Source: a virus
Strand: one strand, 5' to 3'
Length of the DNA stretch: 34,945 bases
Virus record (IMG/VR): IMGVR_UViG_3300005533_000230
Location: 1 to 34,945 of that record
Shown here: positions 1 to 7,658 of the stretch, piece after piece
Position numbering within the stretch: the stretch's first letter is position 1
How the letters are laid out: the number at the start of each line of letters is the position of its first letter
Notes under the pieces: generated by a model
What the model was told of the DNA's origin: nothing
Seen by the model: the letters and a program-made list of their open reading frames with translations, nothing else
Databases searched by the model: none
Program-made: the position numbers and the translations under genes

Positions 1-1152
1 ATGTACGCGAACCCAGGGCGTCTAGGGCTGCTGGGTGCGCCGACTTACCCGATGCTTCGGGATCCGACGCAAACGACGCTACTTCAAGTTATGGATGAGC
101 ACGGGTTGCCGTTCGAACTCAACAAGTCCGAAAACACTCTGGTGGCCAAAGACATTAATTCGCGGGTTATATTTCGCCCGGCGGACGAAGTGGAACGGCT
201 ACGTGGAACGAACCTGGCGTGGTTCGGACTTGACGAACTGACTTACACGCACGAGGCTGCGTGGCTGCGATTAGAGGGCCGGTTGCGAGATCCGCTCGCC
301 ACTGAACTGTGCGGCTTCGCTGTGTGGACGCCGAAGGGATATGACTGGGTATACCGGAAGTTCGTAATGAATGGGGGTTCACAGGATTACGGACTTGTTT
401 TCGCCAAGCCGCACGAGAATCATTACCTGTTGGAGAAGGTCCCGGACTTCTACGACCGGCTGAAGGGAAGCTATGACGAGACTTTTTACCAGCAGGAAGT
501 ACTTGGGCTGTATATAAACTCCCGAGGCAACCTCGTGTACCGCTCTTTCACGAGGGAGCAGAACGTCAAGGATCTGCAACCTGTCGCCCGTGTGCCGCTT
601 TTGTGGACTCTGGATTTCAATGTCGATCCAATGAGTTCCCTGGTGGTGCAAATTACGAACGGCGAGGTGCACGTCCTGGATGAGATCGTTTTGCGACATG
701 CAACAACGCAGCAGGCGTGCGAAGAGTTTTTGCGGCGATTTCCACAATACGACGGAACAGTCGTGGTGTACGGGGACGCCTCGGGACATCGTGAACAGAC
801 GACCGGGGCATCGGATTACGAAATTGTCAAAGATTACCTGGCGCGAGAGACGCGGCTAAATGTGCGGTATAGGCTGGCGAAATCCAATCCCGCGGTCCGC
901 GACCGGGTTGTGCTAACGAACTCGAAGCTTTGCTCCGCTTCAGGCGAAGTCGGATTATTCGTCGATCCCAAGTGCAAGGAGTTAATCCAGGACTTCGAGG
1001 AGGTTTGTTTTAGGGAGGATAGCGGCGCGCAGATCGATAAAGACCAGGACCGTCTGCGGACTCACCTATCGGATGCGTTGGGCTATCTCCTCTGGCAGGA
1101 ATGCGCGCCTAAGAAGCCAAGCGGCGAGCGGGGGAAACCATTATTGTGCTGA
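1..1152 (+). CDS. Phage terminase large subunit (5'-truncated by window edge)
   Basis: This is the ATP-driven DNA-packaging motor with its headful nuclease. Visible are a Walker B-like strand (NLAWFGLDEL, residues 71-80), a coupling motif (AVWTPKG, 107-113) and an RNase-H-like nuclease with acidic residues at D205/D209 (LDFNVDP), D259 (YGDAS) and D358 (HLSDALGYLLW). The Walker A motif expected roughly 50 residues before Walker B is absent, so the ATG at base 1 is probably internal and the gene starts upstream of the window. The stop overlaps the GTG start of the portal gene, showing translational coupling. It is a different lineage from the second large terminase at 31722-33185: motif spacing and C-terminus differ and there is no zinc ribbon. 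The family call is firm; the true start is unknown. Confidence 0.9.
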   Translation: MYANPGRLGLLGAPTYPMLRDPTQTTLLQVMDEHGLPFELNKSENTLVAKDINSRVIFRPADEVERLRGTNLAWFGLDELTYTHEAAWLRLEGRLRDPLATELCGFAVWTPKGYDWVYRKFVMNGGSQDYGLVFAKPHENHYLLEKVPDFYDRLKGSYDETFYQQEVLGLYINSRGNLVYRSFTREQNVKDLQPVARVPLLWTLDFNVDPMSSLVVQITNGEVHVLDEIVLRHATTQQACEEFLRRFPQYDGTVVVYGDASGHREQTTGASDYEIVKDYLARETRLNVRYRLAKSNPAVRDRVVLTNSKLCSASGEVGLFVDPKCKELIQDFEEVCFREDSGAQIDKDQDRLRTHLSDALGYLLWQECAPKKPSGERGKPLLC

Positions 1153-2534
1153 CAGTCAATATCAACCGGGAGCATCCCGAATATATCGCTCGCAGGGCGA
1201 TGTGGAAACAATACAAGGACCTCTACGCAGGCGGCGAACGCCTGCGCGAGAACGCGTCCGAATATCTCGTGAGGCGCCACAAAGAGCCTGCCGAGGTCTA
1301 TGGAGAAAGGCTGAGCCGCGTATTTTACGAGAACTATGCCGGCTCGATCATCGATTGGTACGCGGCTACCTTGTTGCGGCGTGAACCGGTACTCCAGTTC
1401 GCCGCGACGGAGCATGCAGCGAAGGCTTTTTACAATCTTTTCGCCGAAGACTGCGATTTGAAGGGAACCAGCTTCAGCGAATTCTTCCGGCAGCGGCTGG
1501 TGCAAGCTCTGGTATGCGGGACGGCCAACATCGTGGTGGATTTCCCGCGATTAGGCGGAGCTGCTCTGACACGAGCGGAGGAGGATGCTTCAGGGCGATC
1601 GCGCGCCTACCTGGTCGATTACTGGCCGGACGAGGTTATCAACTGGAACTACGACGAGACAGGCGGACTGGAATGGGCCGTGATTCGCACGTCGTGTTTG
1701 CAGCAATCCAAGGTGACCGATGCACGCTGGGAGCGGGAGACGCGGTGGATCTATTATGACCGCGAAACCTTTCAGATTTACAGAAAAGGCGGCGAAGGAC
1801 AGCCGATTGAGTTGATCGATCAAGGATCGCACGGGTTGGCTGCACTGCGAAGGGTACCGATCTTTCAGTTACGGGTGAGTGAAGGCTTGTGGCTCATGAA
1901 CAAAGCGGCGTTACTGCAATTAGAGCACTTTAACAAATCCAACGCCCTGTCATGGGCGCTGACCATGAGCCTGTTCGCCACTCCGGTGATCTATTCCGAT
2001 CGCGAATGGAACCAGATAGTCGGTGAGTCGTATTACATTCAGCTCGGACCGGACGATCGCTTCGGCTGGACAGAGCCGGAGGGCAAAGTCTACCAGATCG
2101 CGGCCGATAACCTCGTGCGGCTGAAAGACGAGATTTATCGCGTCTGCTACCTGATGAACCAGTCGGGCAGCCCCTCTTCCGGGGATTTGCGGCAATCCGC
2201 CTTGAGCAAGCAGCGCGATTTCAGCATCACTCACGAGGTCCTGCGGGCGTATGGGGATGCGGTGAAGGACACGATGAAGCAGGTGCTCCGCGCGGTGGCT
2301 GCCGCCCGGCAGGATGACATCGCCATTGATGTATCGGGGTTGGATGAGTTCGATATCGGCGATTTCAGCAACGAGCTAGATGACGCCAAGAAGCTACTTG
2401 ATCTGGGCATCGGCTCGGAGACTTTGAAAAGGCAAGTTTTCAAAAAGCTCGCTTTTCAATACCTATGCGATGCGCGCCAGGAAGTGAAGAACCAGGTCGC
2501 AGAAGAGATAGACGCACAGCAGTATACGGAATAG
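1146..2534 (+). CDS. Phage portal protein (DUF4055-like)
   Basis: The portal forms the dodecameric ring at the capsid vertex through which DNA passes. The 462-residue protein begins with the NREHPEYIARRAMWKQYKDL pattern and continues with a YENYAGSIIDWYAATLLRREP segment, which I associate with DUF4055-type portals; the length is usual for the family. It lies directly after the large terminase and before a scaffold and coat gene, which fixes the role. The start is a GTG overlapping the terminase stop by 7 bases, with a purine-rich GGGGGAA just upstream. Its C-terminal acidic helical tail (about 400-462) resembles the clip/barrel region. I see no frameshift or missing segment. Confidence 0.85.
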   Translation: MLTVNINREHPEYIARRAMWKQYKDLYAGGERLRENASEYLVRRHKEPAEVYGERLSRVFYENYAGSIIDWYAATLLRREPVLQFAATEHAAKAFYNLFAEDCDLKGTSFSEFFRQRLVQALVCGTANIVVDFPRLGGAALTRAEEDASGRSRAYLVDYWPDEVINWNYDETGGLEWAVIRTSCLQQSKVTDARWERETRWIYYDRETFQIYRKGGEGQPIELIDQGSHGLAALRRVPIFQLRVSEGLWLMNKAALLQLEHFNKSNALSWALTMSLFATPVIYSDREWNQIVGESYYIQLGPDDRFGWTEPEGKVYQIAADNLVRLKDEIYRVCYLMNQSGSPSSGDLRQSALSKQRDFSITHEVLRAYGDAVKDTMKQVLRAVAAARQDDIAIDVSGLDEFDIGDFSNELDDAKKLLDLGIGSETLKRQVFKKLAFQYLCDARQEVKNQVAEEIDAQQYTE

Positions 2535-2541
2535 GAGGTCT

Positions 2542-3090
2542 ATGGAAGGAATCGACGTTCAAGCGATTGTAAGAAATGCAATCCAGGAGTTTGTCAATCA
2601 GCAGCAGGCCAAAAGCGAACCGGCCTATAAAGCGGAATTGCAGGAGGAAAAGAAGCGCAGAGAGCACCTGGAGCGCCGGCTGAACGAGCTGGTGGAAGAA
2701 AACAAACGCAGCCGGAAGATTGCGGAAGAAGCGGAGCGCGGTTCGGCCGTACGGGCAGAGCTGCAGCGGCTGGGTGTGGCGAAGATCGACCTGGCATTCA
2801 AAGCCGTGCAAGACGGAATCGTGCGCACGGAGGATGGCCGCCTGGTAGCGCGGGGTGAAAGCGGCGAGGTTCCCGTCAGGGATTACCTGGCGGCCTTTGT
2901 CGCGGAAAACCCGGAGTTTTTGCCGGCGCGTATTAGCGGCGGAACTGGAATGACAGCGAGTTTTAAAGCGCCAACCGGCCGGGAGACAGTGGACATCGAG
3001 AAGATTCGGCCCGGGATGACGGCCGAAGAGAAGCAGCGGGTGCGAGAAGAAATCGCGCGCGTGGCGTCGCAGACCCTTCGGGGTTTGTGA
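2542..3090 (+). CDS. Capsid scaffolding protein
   Basis: Scaffolding proteins co-assemble with coat protein to set procapsid size and then leave. This 182-residue protein is strongly charged and helical, with a predicted coiled coil at about residues 25-75 (AELQEEKKRREHLERRLNEL and the following EENKRSRK stretch), a short middle domain with a DGRLVARGE turn, and a basic helical C-terminus (TAEEKQRVREEIARVASQ), the part that usually contacts coat. No protease motif is visible, so this is scaffold only. An AGGAGG ribosome site sits just before the ATG, 7 bases after the portal stop. Its position between portal and coat is standard. The call rests on position and coiled coil, not on a recognised signature. 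Confidence 0.75.
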   Translation: MEGIDVQAIVRNAIQEFVNQQQAKSEPAYKAELQEEKKRREHLERRLNELVEENKRSRKIAEEAERGSAVRAELQRLGVAKIDLAFKAVQDGIVRTEDGRLVARGESGEVPVRDYLAAFVAENPEFLPARISGGTGMTASFKAPTGRETVDIEKIRPGMTAEEKQRVREEIARVASQTLRGL

Positions 3091-3144
3091 AACCGTCCGG
3101 CCTTACCTAGGAGGGAGCGCCGGCAAAGCAACTTAGGAGAATGA

Positions 3145-4056
3145 ATGGCATCGATTACGTCAACTAACGTCGCAAACGCGATTGTGAAACTGGTGGCGGC
3201 AGACGCACTGCCGGCCTTAGTAGGGAACCTTGTCATGGGCAACCTGGTCAATCGCGATTACGAGCCGATACTGGCACAGGCCGGTGACACGGTCAACGTT
3301 CCTATCCCACCTACTATGGTGGCGAACAATATCCTGGAAGGAGGAACCGTACAACCGCAGAATCCCAGCCTGGGCAATGCGCAAATCGTCCTCAATTCGC
3401 ATGTGGAATCCACGTTCCAGATTCCGGACGTGACCAAAGTCCTCGCCGTGCCGGACCTGCTGAAGGTCTACATGGAACCCGCGATGGCAGCAATCGCGGA
3501 AAGAATCGAGACTGATTTGTTGAGCCTGTACGCACAATTCACTGCGAACACTCCCATCGGCTCGCCCGGTGTAGCGCTAACGGAAGCCACGGTTGACGCG
3601 GCGGAAACGGCTCTCTTTCTTGCTAAGGTTCCGCAAAGCTCCCAACGCTATTTTGTGGTAGATGCGAATGCTTACTCGGCGTGGCGGCAGATTCCTCTTT
3701 TTGAGGAGTTTCAAACCGCCGGCGAGGTCGGCTTGCAAACCCTGATTGAAGGTACGATCGGAAAATTCAAGGATTTCTTCGTATTCCGGTCTCAGTTTGT
3801 ACCGAAGACCGGCAGTGCCCCGGTCAATACTCATAATCTGGCGTTCACGAAGGACGCCATCGGGCTGGTCATCCGGCGGTTGCCGCAGCCCCTTCCGGGG
3901 ACCGGCGCCATCGCAGAATACGCCGAACTGGGCAACTTTGGTATGCGGGTGGTGATGAGCTATCAGCCGCAAACCTTGACTCAGCAGTTCACTGTGGACG
4001 TTCTCTACGGGTGCGGCGTGCTGCGGAATGCCGCCGGCGTGCAGGTGAACACCTAG
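3145..4056 (+). CDS. Major capsid protein (P22 coat/gp5-like, HK97 fold)
   Basis: Main shell protein of the head. The 303 residues begin MASITSTNVANAIVKLVAAD and contain DTVNVPIPPT, an N-arm/E-loop-like region, LLKVYMEPAMAAIAERIETD (spine helix, about 108-127) and a hydrophobic P-domain/beta-rich C-terminus with GMRVVMSYQPQ. This pattern is that of the P22 coat protein family rather than a protease-processed HK97 capsid, which agrees with a separate scaffold gene and no prohead protease. The ribosome site is TTAGGAG just before the ATG. Two hairpins follow the stop (4078-4102 and 4146-4173), suggesting that coat mRNA is stabilised or partly terminated here to give high coat yield. Confidence 0.85.
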   Translation: MASITSTNVANAIVKLVAADALPALVGNLVMGNLVNRDYEPILAQAGDTVNVPIPPTMVANNILEGGTVQPQNPSLGNAQIVLNSHVESTFQIPDVTKVLAVPDLLKVYMEPAMAAIAERIETDLLSLYAQFTANTPIGSPGVALTEATVDAAETALFLAKVPQSSQRYFVVDANAYSAWRQIPLFEEFQTAGEVGLQTLIEGTIGKFKDFFVFRSQFVPKTGSAPVNTHNLAFTKDAIGLVIRRLPQPLPGTGAIAEYAELGNFGMRVVMSYQPQTLTQQFTVDVLYGCGVLRNAAGVQVNT

Positions 4057-4077
4057 TCGACAACCGCTTCCTACGGT

Positions 4078-4102
4078 CTCCGCTCAGCAAAGCTGTGCGG
4101 AG
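4078..4102 (+). other. Hairpin in the coat gene 3' region
   Basis: A 6-bp outer stem (CTCCGC/GCGGAG), one T:T mismatch, a 4-bp inner stem (CAGC/GCTG) and an AAA loop lie 22 bases after the coat stop. There is no T-run, so it is not a classical terminator. It could protect the 3' end of the coat mRNA. Confidence 0.5.
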
Positions 4103-4145
4103 CCGAGGATCTTAAGGCGGGCGATTGTTGACTGACTAATTAGCA

Positions 4146-4177
4146 GGGGCGGACATCACCGATGATCTGCCCCTTTT
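4146..4177 (+). terminator. Probable partial rho-independent terminator after coat gene
   Basis: The 8-base arms GGGGCGGA and TCTGCCCC pair with one G:U pair. An additional CATC/GATG inner stem follows (with one bulged A), and then four T residues (4174-4177). The next gene's ribosome site begins within 10 bases, so this probably attenuates rather than blocks transcription from head into tail genes. Confidence 0.5.
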
Positions 4178-4200
4178 GAGTTTCAGGAGAAAAAACAGAA

Positions 4201-4524
4201 ATGGACGTAAAGGGATATTTCCAAAAAATCCGGGAAATCGAATCGGCGATTATGGACATATTCGCCATCATTGTGAGTCTGGAGACTCCGGACGGAGGAA
4301 AGGCGGGCACGATTACGGAAGTGACGCCTTCGGTGGCGGCCAAGATGATCGTCGAAGGCGCCGCACGGCTGGCAAAGCCCGAAGAGGCAAAGGCTTTCCG
4401 CCAGCGAGCTGACGCTAAGCGGGCCGCCGACCAGGCAGCCGCAGCCAGCAAGGTCGCGCTATCAGTCGTTCCAACCGAAGACCTGGACAAGCTGAAAGCG
4501 GCCTCCAAGCCCACTAAGAACTAG
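4201..4524 (+). CDS. Small helical protein of the head-tail module, unknown function
   Basis: I do not recognise this 107-residue protein. Its N-terminus is helical (MDVKGYFQKIREIESAIMDI), followed by a short SLETPDGGKAG turn and a long alanine/lysine-rich helical C-terminus (KAFRQRADAKRAADQAAAAS). There is no signal peptide or membrane segment. A clear AGGAGA ribosome site lies upstream of the ATG, and the gene follows the hairpin pair after the coat gene. By position it could be a decoration, head-completion or small connector-region protein. Nothing in the sequence decides between these. Confidence 0.7.
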   Translation: MDVKGYFQKIREIESAIMDIFAIIVSLETPDGGKAGTITEVTPSVAAKMIVEGAARLAKPEEAKAFRQRADAKRAADQAAAASKVALSVVPTEDLDKLKAASKPTKN

Positions 4525-4534
4525 GCTGGCGGAC

Positions 4535-5299
4535 ATGGCACTGTTCACCGATGGTTCGATCTCGAGCATCGAAGATCTTACGGCGCTAGACTCGCAACTT
4601 CTCACGGTAGCGAGTCTGGAAGGCATCGATGTGACCCAGAAACTCGCGCTGGCTCAGAACGAACTGGCATTGGAGCTAAACACCATGCTGGAGCGGTTCC
4701 GGTTTCTGGACTGGCCCTCCTGGCTTGTTTCCGAACCGCAATTGGACAATATCGTGGTGACGCCGGGCTTGCAGCTTTGGCACAGCTATCGATCTCTGGA
4801 ACTGTTCTACAGCGATGCTTATGGGAACGAGTTGAATGACCGGTATGGCGCCAAGCGGGATCAGTTTCGTCAGATGGCCGGGTGGGCGAAAACGAAGATC
4901 GAGCAAGGCGGCCTCGGTGTGGTAATCAATCCGATTCCGCAGGCCGCCACACCGACAGTAACACCACTCCCAGGCGCCCTGCCGGATGGCACGTACTACG
5001 TCACCATGGCTTGGGTAAATGGCAGTGGCCAAGAAGGCGCGAGCGCCGAGCCGGCCGTTATGACGCTCGCGTCCAGCTCTTTTATAGTACAGCCGGGGCC
5101 TCCGCCCCAAGCAGTAGTTGGCTGGAATGTGTACGCCGGAAACTCGCCGGATGGGATGGTGCTTCAAAACGGAGTTCCTCTGGCCGCGAGTCAGATCTGG
5201 CGGCAACTAACGGCGCTTGCGACCGCGGGACGCGCGCCTGGGCCAGGACAGCAACCGGCCTACTTGAAACCTATGCCGCGAATATTACAGAGGGGTTGA
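4535..5299 (+). CDS. Head-tail connector/adaptor-like protein with C-terminal FN3-like domain
   Basis: A 254-residue protein placed where phages keep head-completion adaptors. The first 130 residues are helical with a FLDWPSWLVSEPQL and GLQLWHSYRSLELFYSDAYG core typical of connector proteins that bind the portal. Residues about 145-235 look like an Ig/FN3-type beta domain (DGTYYVTMAWVNGSGQEG, then VVGWNVYAGNSPDGMVLQNG). A similar beta pattern is embedded in the tail hub gene of this module (YYAVSGEDSAGNES and KFHVYRGTTPAQ). The stop overlaps the next ATG by one base. The adaptor role is inferred from order; the FN3 fusion on a connector is unusual. Confidence 0.6.
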   Translation: MALFTDGSISSIEDLTALDSQLLTVASLEGIDVTQKLALAQNELALELNTMLERFRFLDWPSWLVSEPQLDNIVVTPGLQLWHSYRSLELFYSDAYGNELNDRYGAKRDQFRQMAGWAKTKIEQGGLGVVINPIPQAATPTVTPLPGALPDGTYYVTMAWVNGSGQEGASAEPAVMTLASSSFIVQPGPPPQAVVGWNVYAGNSPDGMVLQNGVPLAASQIWRQLTALATAGRAPGPGQQPAYLKPMPRILQRG

Positions 5300-5796
5300 T
5301 GGCTACATTGGGGACGGCCGCTAGTTCCGCGGTCATGCAGAAGCTGACAGCGCCGGCAGGGATGAACGCCAGCCTGGCGGCGCTCTCGGCGCCAGACAGC
5401 GTCCACGCCAAGCCGGTGGACCCGGCCCAAGTCAGGGCTCAGAACGTGGCGCCGGACTTGGCGGAGCGCAGCGGCCAAATTAGATATCCGGTGCTAAACG
5501 TGTATTGCGAAAAGATCACGAACTCGCTGACCGAGAAGTTCCGGACTTTTTCCGGTACCGTCCAAATGGTGATTGAAGTCCGGAATTCGCAAGACCGGCT
5601 GGACTCGTTGCAGAGTTCACTGGATCTGTACGTCGATTCAGTCACAGCCGTGTTGGACGCCGGACGCGGCGACTGGGGCAACGGAATGTTTTATACCGGC
5701 GGCTATCAGGTGTCGATGGGAGCCGTCAAGCAAGGCGGGAAAAACTACATGCAAACAGCGAAGATTACCTTCGAAATTGGAGTAAGCAGGAACTAA
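5299..5796 (+). CDS. Neck/tail-completion-like protein
   Basis: The start is the ATG that overlaps the previous stop (TGATG), preceded by an AGAGGGG ribosome site; the longer open frame upstream is not coding. The 165-residue product has a flexible alanine-rich N-terminus (about 1-50). A compact alpha/beta domain follows (YPVLNVYCEKITNSLTEKFR, then GTVQMVIEVRNSQDRLDSLQ) with a C-terminal GYQVSMGAVKQGGKNYMQTA strand pair. Position between connector and tail tube fits a tail-terminator or neck protein that caps the tube. I see no definitive motif, so the role is inferred from gene order. Confidence 0.6.
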   Translation: MATLGTAASSAVMQKLTAPAGMNASLAALSAPDSVHAKPVDPAQVRAQNVAPDLAERSGQIRYPVLNVYCEKITNSLTEKFRTFSGTVQMVIEVRNSQDRLDSLQSSLDLYVDSVTAVLDAGRGDWGNGMFYTGGYQVSMGAVKQGGKNYMQTAKITFEIGVSRN

Positions 5797-5797
5797 G

Positions 5798-6970
5798 ATG
5801 GCATCTTATATATCCTCGAATGCGAATCGTTTCTACGCGGCGCTGGAGAGTTCCTACGGGACCGTGGGCGAGATCCAGGCGGCTAACCGGATCCCCGCGT
5901 TGAAGCTGACAATTCAACAGAAACTAGACGCGACGCAGCGAAAAGATAAGACTGGAAGCAGAACATTTCCGGGTATACCGGCCGGCGGAAGGCGCCGAAC
6001 GAATTTTGAGCTGCAGACGTATCTGACGAGTTGGCATAAGGACACGGCCAGTCCCGGATATGGGCCTCTCTTCCAGGCGGCGCTGGGAGCGGCTCCGTTA
6101 GCATATAGCGGCGCACCGGTGAGCACCAGCAGCGCTAATGGCAGGCTCGCCTTCCCGATAGCGCACGGATTGAGCGTAGGCCAGGCAGTCTCATTCGGCG
6201 GAGAAGTAAGGTTCGTTTCGGCAATTGTCGATCCCAGCACGGTGCAGCTCAATGCGCCCTTCACGGTTCTCCCCGGGTCGGGAGCGTCGCTCGACGCGAC
6301 CGTGACCTACACGCCGGCAACCGGGCTCCCGAGTGTCAGTCTCTTCGACTATTGGAGCCCCGCGACTGCCGTCCAGAGGCTGTTATGCGGAGCAGCCGTC
6401 GACCAGATGGATATTCTGGTTAACGGCGACTATCACGAGTTTCACTTCAGCGGGCTGGCGCAGGACGTAGTAGACAGCAGCAGTTTCTCGGGCGGCGCAG
6501 CCCAGCTTCAGACCTTTCCGGCGGAACCGGCCCTGGCAGCCTTCGATTATTCGATTGTGCCCGGTAACATGGGCCAAGCTTGGCTGGGGACGTCACCCAC
6601 ACAATTCTTCACCATCACCAGTGCGCAACTAACAGTGAAAAACGCCCTGGATTCGCGAAGCAACGAGTTCGGGTCGAACCTGCCCAAGGCCATTTCTCCT
6701 GGGCAGCGGTCGGTGACCGCCACATTCAGCCTGTACGGACTCGACGACGACGCGACTAAAAGCCTCTACCAGGCGGCCCGGCAACAATCGCCCATCTCGG
6801 TGATGTTTCAACTCGGCCAAGTGCCGGGACAGCTTATGGCGGTGAACCTTAAGAGCGTGCTCCCGGAAGTGCCGGAGTTTGACGACTCCACTAACCGGCA
6901 GCAATGGAAGTTCCGCGCATCCAGGGCGCAAGGCACGGTAGACGACGAGATCACCGTGGCATTCGCATGA
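5798..6970 (+). CDS. Major tail tube protein
   Basis: A 390-residue beta-rich protein beginning MASYISSNANRFYAALESSY, a start typical of tail tube proteins, with a tube-fold C-terminus (SAQLTVKNALDSRSNEFGSN, RSVTATFSLYGLDDDATKSL and a final VDDEITVAFA strand). An inserted domain (about residues 100-170, FPIAHGLSVGQAVSFGGEVR to VQLNAPFTVLPG) looks like a surface beta domain. It lies directly before the frameshifting tail assembly chaperone, as the tube gene does in lambda-like siphophages. The ribosome site is CAGGA before the ATG. The stop overlaps the next start (ATGA). Confidence 0.75.
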   Translation: MASYISSNANRFYAALESSYGTVGEIQAANRIPALKLTIQQKLDATQRKDKTGSRTFPGIPAGGRRRTNFELQTYLTSWHKDTASPGYGPLFQAALGAAPLAYSGAPVSTSSANGRLAFPIAHGLSVGQAVSFGGEVRFVSAIVDPSTVQLNAPFTVLPGSGASLDATVTYTPATGLPSVSLFDYWSPATAVQRLLCGAAVDQMDILVNGDYHEFHFSGLAQDVVDSSSFSGGAAQLQTFPAEPALAAFDYSIVPGNMGQAWLGTSPTQFFTITSAQLTVKNALDSRSNEFGSNLPKAISPGQRSVTATFSLYGLDDDATKSLYQAARQQSPISVMFQLGQVPGQLMAVNLKSVLPEVPEFDDSTNRQQWKFRASRAQGTVDDEITVAFA

Positions 6971-7332
6971 CGTACGAAAGCGTAGTCACTGTCGAGTCGG
7001 CGGCCTTGCCCGGAGTGAGCTTCCGGGTCGCGAAAATGTCCTACGCGCGGCGCGTTGAACTGATGCGGCGGATCCGGGAGATCGCGCGGAGCAAGGAATT
7101 CCTGGAAGGCAGCGAACAACCAGCGGACCGCATGGACGCGGCCCTGATCGAGGCGGAGATTAACCGTTTGTACCTCACATGGGGCTTGCAAAGCATTACG
7201 GGGCTCATCGTGGATGGCATGGAAGCTACACCGGAACTGCTCGCCGAGATAGGTCCGGAAGAACTCTTTCGGGAGGCGCTTGCCGCCGTTCGGAGAGAGA
7301 CAGGGCTGTCGGCAAGCGAACGAAAAAACTAA
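6967..7332 (+). CDS. Tail assembly chaperone, short form (gpG-like)
   Basis: The start is the ATG overlapping the tail tube stop by 4 bases (ATGA). The 121-residue acidic-helical product (ARRVELMRRIREIARSKEFL, then EAEINRLYLTWGLQSITGL) ends at a TAA directly after the sequence A AAA AAC read in frame. In siphophages the gene before the tape measure makes a short chaperone (gpG) and, by -1 frameshifting, a longer one (gpGT); both shepherd the tape measure during tail assembly. This gene has the position, size and slip site of gpG. See the frameshift extension at 7329-7658. Confidence 0.75.
   Translation: MTYESVVTVESAALPGVSFRVAKMSYARRVELMRRIREIARSKEFLEGSEQPADRMDAALIEAEINRLYLTWGLQSITGLIVDGMEATPELLAEIGPEELFREALAAVRRETGLSASERKN
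7323..7329 (+). promoter_or_regulatory. Programmed -1 frameshift heptamer A AAA AAC
   Basis: Bases 7323-7329 read A AAA AAC in the frame of the short chaperone, directly before its TAA stop. This matches the X XXY YYZ rule for -1 slippage and is one of the best known slippery heptamers. The -1 frame is open from before this point to 7658. A perfect 9-bp inverted repeat (7361-7369 with 7396-7404) lies downstream, though 31 bases away, which is further than usual for a stimulatory structure. Confidence 0.8.
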
Positions 7333-7658
7333 TTGTCGCCTTTCATTTTCAATTTGCTAACCAGGCCGGTTGGAAGTGCGACACCTGCCGGAAAGCCGGC
7401 CTGGAACGGAGGCGGCGGTGCGGCTGGCTTGGATTCGAGGAACAAACTGTCGCTCCCGTCGTTTGGGGACGCAAGGAGGTCGTCCTCACCACCTGTCCTA
7501 GGTCTTACGTCACGGGTGAAAGCATGACTTTCGTGGAGGAGTTTTGGGTGCGGCGCCGGTTTGGCCGTATGGATCCGGCGGAGTTGACGGCGCGGCAGGC
7601 GGACGCATTCCTGATTTTGCAAGATGCGGTTACCGCGGAGCAGAAAGATGGCCAGTAA
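7329..7658 (+). CDS. Frameshift extension of the tail assembly chaperone (gpT-like)
   Basis: After a -1 slip at 7323-7329 translation continues from the CTA codon at 7329 and adds about 109 residues, giving a fusion of roughly 230 residues. The extension starts LIVAFHFQFANQAGWKCDTC and has four cysteines that could bind zinc (CDTC, RRCGW, TTCPRSY), then a helical FVEEFWVRRRFGRMDPAELT end. No plausible start codon with a ribosome site exists near the beginning of this frame, which argues that it is reached by frameshift. The end overlaps the tape measure start by 11 bases. As in lambda gpGT, the T part would contact the tape measure; a cysteine-rich T part is not something I can match to lambda. 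Confidence 0.7.
   Translation, partial: LIVAFHFQFANQAGWKCDTCRKAGLERRRRCGWLGFEEQTVAPVVWGRKEVVLTTCPRSYVTGESMTFVEEFWVRRRFGRMDPAELTARQADAFLILQDAVTAEQKDGQ
7361..7404 (+). other. Inverted repeat downstream of the frameshift site
   Basis: Perfect 9-bp arms CCAGGCCGG and CCGGCCTGG flank a 26-base loop inside the frameshift extension. It could be an RNA stem that stimulates slippage or modulates translation. The spacing from the heptamer is long, so a direct stimulatory role is uncertain. Confidence 0.4.

Noticed and set aside
4882-5298. N-terminal extension of the neck protein frame
   Set aside because: Overlaps the connector gene in another frame; the true start is ATG 5299 with a ribosome site and TGATG coupling.
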